8,386 bases of DNA from Planctomycetaceae bacterium (lineage in GTDB: Bacteria; Planctomycetota; Planctomycetia; Pirellulales; UBA1268). Below are positions 6,599 through 8,386 of the stretch, in pieces. The stretch spans positions 1-8,386 of the forward strand of contig SIAG01000173.1 in NCBI GenBank assembly GCA_009691925.1. Direction: 5' to 3'. The notes under the pieces are model-generated. The model worked only from the letters and a program-made list of their open reading frames with translations. It made no database searches and was not told where the DNA came from. Each line of letters begins with the position of its first letter. Within the stretch, counting starts at the first letter, position 1. The position numbers were made by a program, and so were the translations under genes.

Positions 6599-8386
6599 CG
6601 TTTCCAAGAGCTCGTCGTTGTCGGGTGGCGGTGTGGGGAGCGCTCGTTCTCCTCTCTGGCGTGACTTCGTTTGCCGCTGAGCCGTGGCCGACCGTGGCCG
6701 CGGTCGAACGCCAACCGCTCCTCGCGCAGGCTCATCGGCTTGTCGATGCCCTCGAACGGCTGGGGAGCCCGCTGTCGCCGGAGGCGAGGAATCAGTTGGC
6801 GGGCTTTGAGTCCCTCGAAGACGATGCGGCAGTCACCCGGGGAATCGAGTCGATCTTCGATCCGCTTTGCGCGGTGGCCATCGGAGTTGCGAAAGATGGC
6901 CCGCCGACGGTCGCCGTTGGCGAGCATGCCGGGGTGCTGGCACTGGTTGAGCAGGGATGGCGAACGGTGCTCGTCAAGGTGGTAAACGCCCCGGAGATCC
7001 GGGCGCGACTGCGGGTGGGGAGCCCTCAGGCCCGTCCCCTTCCCCACGCCCCAGCGGCCGACGTGCCGCAACGCTGGCTCGGGCTTACGGCCTTCGAGGG
7101 GCAGCCGTTGACGCCGACGCTGTCGGGGTTGCCGTTGGAATATAGGATCGTAGAGCTGTGGGCCAAGACCGCGGGCGATCGCACTGCCACGCTCGAGTTT
7201 TCCACCCCGCCGACCGACGGCGTCGTTGCCCCTCCAGGCACGACCTCGATCGTCGCTGCCTGGCGGTTTACCGAGGGCCTTGCCGGGTGGGACTCGACCA
7301 CGAATCAGGTGAACCTCGAGGCCCGTGAAGGCTCGCTGTTTATCGAGGGGACCGGCAACGATCCCTTCCTGGGGGCGACCTTCTCCGCGCCGTCGAAGCC
7401 GGCTGGTCTCGTGCTGCGGTTCTGGGCGAAGGCGGAGGAAGCGGGCATCGGGCAGGTGTTCTGGTGGACGGAGGAACGGCCGCGACCGGATGGGGGGCAC
7501 GTCGTCACCTTCAATGTCGAGCCGGGGCGGGAAATGCTTTACGAGATTCCGATCCCTGCCGACGGGCATGTCGTCGGAGTCCGGATCGATCCCAACGGCA
7601 AGCCCTGCCGGATGCGGATCGACTGGATCGAGGTTGCCTCGGCCGATCGGGGGAGCGAGTGGGCCGGGACCGACATCGCCTGCCGGATCGCCCCCTCGAG
7701 CGAGGTCACCTTTCGTGTCGAGGACGAGGCGGGGCTCCCGGCCGTGGGCTGCTTCGAGATCGTCGACGAGCAGGGGCGCGTCTATCCGCCGCAGTCGAAG
7801 CGGCTGGCCCCCGATTTCTTCTTCCAGCGGCAGATCTACCGTGAGGATGGGGAGTCAGTCCGGCTCCCGCCGGGCCGCTACACGGTGCGCTGCTCGCGCG
7901 GGCCGGAGAGTATTCCGGAGGAGCAGACGCTCGTCGTGGGGAATGGGCCTGCCGAGCTGCGCTATGCCGTCCGGCGCTGGGTCGACCCGTCGCGCCGCGG
8001 CTATTGGTCGGGCGATCACCACATCCACGCCGCCGGCTGCGCCCATTACGAGAGCCCCACCGAGGGAGTGATGCCGGCCGACATGCTCCGCCACTGCATG
8101 GGGGAGGACCTGAAGGTCGGCTGCTGCCTCACCTGGGGCCCGTGCTTCGATTTCCAGAAACGGTTTTTCTCAGGGAAGCCCGACGATGTCAGCCGGCCTC
8201 CTTACCTCCTCCGCTACGACATCGAGGTGTCGGGCTTCGGGTCGCACGCCTCCGGCCACTTGAATCTCCTTCGGCTCACCGAGCAGATTCCCCCCGGCGG
8301 GGATTCGATGCAGCACTGGCCGACCCTCGGGCTCAACACGCTCCGCTGGGCGAAGCGGCAGGGTGGCGTCTGTGGCCCGGCCCACT
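6595..8386 (+). CDS. CehA/McbA family PHP-domain metallohydrolase, secreted, 3' end outside window
   Basis: ATG 6595 overlaps the preceding TGA as ATGA, and the frame stays open to the window edge (597 codons). No Shine-Dalgarno site is seen, so translation is probably coupled. Residues 1-27 form a Sec signal peptide: R5-R10 basic, hydrophobic 11-24, cleavage near TSFA/AEP. Domain order: the domain shared with the upstream protein (about 42-210), a beta-sandwich/jelly-roll-like domain (223-347) starting WRFTEGLAGWD with EGTGNDPF and FWAK motifs, as in carbohydrate-binding modules, a carboxypeptidase-regulatory-like domain (363-465, PPGRYTVRC), then the PHP domain. Visible metal-site elements are GDHHIH (473-478), E544, H551/H555 and H597 in GPAH; the last Asp-His motif is beyond the edge. 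LTWGPCFDFQ and GFGSHASGH match a branch common in planctomycetes and verrucomicrobia, as I remember it. Probably a secreted or periplasmic metal-dependent hydrolase; substrate unknown. Confidence 0.85.
   Translation, partial: MTFPRARRCRVAVWGALVLLSGVTSFAAEPWPTVAAVERQPLLAQAHRLVDALERLGSPLSPEARNQLAGFESLEDDAAVTRGIESIFDPLCAVAIGVAKDGPPTVAVGEHAGVLALVEQGWRTVLVKVVNAPEIRARLRVGSPQARPLPHAPAADVPQRWLGLTAFEGQPLTPTLSGLPLEYRIVELWAKTAGDRTATLEFSTPPTDGVVAPPGTTSIVAAWRFTEGLAGWDSTTNQVNLEAREGSLFIEGTGNDPFLGATFSAPSKPAGLVLRFWAKAEEAGIGQVFWWTEERPRPDGGHVVTFNVEPGREMLYEIPIPADGHVVGVRIDPNGKPCRMRIDWIEVASADRGSEWAGTDIACRIAPSSEVTFRVEDEAGLPAVGCFEIVDEQGRVYPPQSKRLAPDFFFQRQIYREDGESVRLPPGRYTVRCSRGPESIPEEQTLVVGNGPAELRYAVRRWVDPSRRGYWSGDHHIHAAGCAHYESPTEGVMPADMLRHCMGEDLKVGCCLTWGPCFDFQKRFFSGKPDDVSRPPYLLRYDIEVSGFGSHASGHLNLLRLTEQIPPGGDSMQHWPTLGLNTLRWAKRQGGVCGPAH

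Noticed and set aside
6283..7569. 428-codon minus-strand open frame spanning the junction of the two PHP genes
   Set aside because: Both plus-strand genes under it have signal peptides or conserved domains; the minus frame has no coherent motif and crosses the ATGA overlap.
7325..8071. 248-codon plus-strand open frame
   Set aside because: It is an Arg/Ser-rich out-of-frame reading of the second PHP gene, whose true frame contains GDHHIH and jelly-roll motifs.

Overview
The window is GC-rich (about two thirds by eye), densely coding DNA. Exported CehA/McbA-type PHP metallohydrolases with planctomycete-style accessory domains, plus mixed use of Shine-Dalgarno sites, suggest a member of the Planctomycetota, perhaps near Pirellulales. 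This assignment rests on remembered family distribution, not on a marker gene. I see no rRNA, tRNA, CRISPR array, insertion sequence or phage gene.

Layout. (1) Bases 1-2083, plus strand: the C-terminal part of a radical SAM protein overlaps an FAD-dependent oxidoreductase of the tryptophan-halogenase/geranylgeranyl-reductase superfamily by 11 bp. The overlap suggests one operon and a shared, probably biosynthetic, pathway. (2) Bases 2084-2417: a convergent intergenic stretch with an 8-bp inverted repeat and a candidate ORF start that has a good ribosome-binding site but runs antisense into the next gene. (3) Bases 2418-3746, minus strand: an asparagine-synthetase-like ATP-dependent amide ligase. 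It keeps the PP-loop but lacks the start of the glutaminase domain and its catalytic cysteine. (4) Bases 3747-3886: a divergent intergenic region with ribosome-binding sites for both neighbours. (5) Bases 3887-8386, plus strand: two tandem exported PHP/CehA-type proteins sharing a 4-nt ATGA overlap. The first is a probable lipoprotein. The second has a Sec signal peptide and a jelly-roll-like domain, and runs off the right edge.

How the genes fit together. The two PHP genes form a translationally coupled pair of envelope or secreted metal-dependent hydrolases. A domain of about 150-170 residues occurs at the C-terminus of the first and near the N-terminus of the second, which suggests a shared partner or substrate. 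The radical SAM/flavoprotein pair and the cysteine-less ligase are cytoplasmic enzyme types typical of small-molecule tailoring. Nothing in the sequence proves that they act with the exported pair.

Most promising leads: the shared domain in swapped positions, the radical SAM-flavoprotein module, and the ligase without glutaminase.
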